Assembly (NCBI GenBank): GCA_017592665.1
Contig: JAGFNW010000021.1
Location: 117,986 to 181,985 of the forward strand
Source: Streptosporangiaceae bacterium NEAU-GS5
GTDB taxonomy: Bacteria > Actinomycetota > Actinomycetes > Streptosporangiales > Streptosporangiaceae
Length of the DNA stretch: 64,000 bases
Reading direction: 5' to 3'
The notes under the pieces were generated by a model. It did not search any database. It was given only the letters and a program-made list of their open reading frames with translations, and was not told the origin of the DNA. The position numbers and the translations under genes were made by a program. Below are positions 63,582 through 64,000 of the stretch, piece after piece (within the stretch, counting starts at the first letter, position 1; the number at the start of each line of letters is the position of its first letter).

Positions 63582-64000
63582 TCAGCAGGCGAGCTGGTCG
63601 CGGCGGCGGGTGAGGTAGGCCCGCTCTGCGGGGTTGCCGGCGAGAGCGATGGCCCGGTCGTACGCCGCCCGCGACTCGCCGCCGCACCCGAGTCGCCGCA
63701 GCAGGTCGCCGCGCGCGGCGTGGAAGGCGTGGTAGCCGTCGAGGACCTCGGCGAGCCGGTCGATCTCGGCCAGCCCGGCCCTGGAGCCGTCGACCTCGGC
63801 GACCGCGACGGCGCGGTTGAGCCACACGATCGGCGAGGGGTCGATCAGCACCATGTAGTCGTAGAGGGCGACGATCGCAGACCAGTTGGTGTCTCGGGCG
63901 GACGGGGCCTCCGTGTGGACCGCGTTGATCGCGGCCTGCAGCTGGTAGCGCCCGGGTGGGCCACCGCCGGCCGCCACCGCCTCGATCCGCTCCCGAATGA
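63582..64000 (-). CDS. ECF42-type sigma factor, C-terminal fragment (runs off the right edge)
   Basis: About 139 C-terminal residues are in the window. IREREAV-like start at the edge, then GGGPPGRYQLQAAINAVHTEAPSARDTNWSAIVALYDYMVLIDPSPIVWLNRAVAVAEVDGSRAGLAEID, and LLRRLGCGGESRAAYDRAIALAGNPAERAYLTRRRDQL. This is the TPR-like tail of ECF42 factors and aligns with the end of the intact copy at 37383-38573 (SIVEMNRAIAVAEIDGPEAGLAILD). Sigma domains lie outside. Its DGPF partner would be further right. Confidence 0.85.
   Translation of the reverse strand, partial: IRERIEAVAAGGGPPGRYQLQAAINAVHTEAPSARDTNWSAIVALYDYMVLIDPSPIVWLNRAVAVAEVDGSRAGLAEIDRLAEVLDGYHAFHAARGDLLRRLGCGGESRAAYDRAIALAGNPAERAYLTRRRDQLAC

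Noticed and set aside
1..64000. tRNA, rRNA, CRISPR arrays, integrases or transposases
   Set aside because: I looked for tRNA-like arms, regularly spaced direct repeats and transposase motifs and found none I could support. The only exact tandem repeats are inside coding regions (31427-31471 and 42804-43386).

Overview
The window is high-GC DNA with frequent GTG and TTG starts, GGAGG-type ribosome binding sites, ATGA stop/start overlaps and several start codons that look leaderless. Together with an arsenate reductase of the mycothiol type, a MhuD-like haem oxygenase and ECF42/DGPF and DUF4265 genes, this points to an actinomycete chromosome, perhaps a member of the Streptosporangiales or Streptomycetales. 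That placement is inference. I see no tRNA, rRNA, CRISPR array, integrase or transposase.

Left part (1-26 kb). Ordinary chromosomal genes: the end of an ABC-F ATPase, methyltransferases, DHFR-like reductases, an AraC regulator, a MhuD-like haem monooxygenase, an arginase-fold protein, a GT39-like membrane protein, two MFS pumps (one of them in the arsenic island), a histidine kinase and response regulator encoded tail to tail, and an orphan FetB permease. A MarR-led operon follows. Next is a sugar cassette (17.0-22.4 kb): a binding protein, two permeases, a GH68 enzyme with no signal peptide and a LacI regulator, with a second LacI gene diverging. The promoter carries a clean 20-bp LacI-type operator. 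A membrane-anchored NB-ARC/TPR ATPase comes after it.

Arsenic island (26.07-37.3 kb). Two ArsM methyltransferases, three intact ArsR genes, an ArsR-phosphatase fusion, two ArsC reductases, an aquaporin in an arsR-aqp-arsC operon, an MFS pump, a flavoprotein (ArsO-like), a 71-residue cysteine-rich peptide next to a SigZ-like sigma factor with a cysteine tail, and decayed copies of an arsR and of the flavoprotein gene. No ArsB or Acr3 pump is present. Inverted repeats mark most of the promoters. The peptide/sigma pair is the best candidate here for an undescribed system.

Middle right (37.4-49.9 kb). An ECF42 sigma factor with its DGPF partner, two AHSA1-type proteins, a secreted beta-helix protein, a metzincin-type metallopeptidase carrying an almost perfect 300-bp internal duplication, an SPFH/band-7 coiled-coil protein, and an M20 peptidase overlapping a PLP decarboxylase-fold enzyme.

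Far right (49.9-64 kb). An accessory region rich in broken genes: frameshifted DUF7660-like and SUKH-3-like immunity genes, a HINT pretoxin fragment, a class II aminoacyl-tRNA synthetase-like fragment, an antiporter tail and a frameshifted TM/WD40 gene. These lie among intact genes: DUF4265, a tannase-family esterase, a secreted His-rich peptide, a VOC protein, a RIO-like kinase, an XRE regulator with endonuclease V, and the tail of a second ECF42-type sigma factor.
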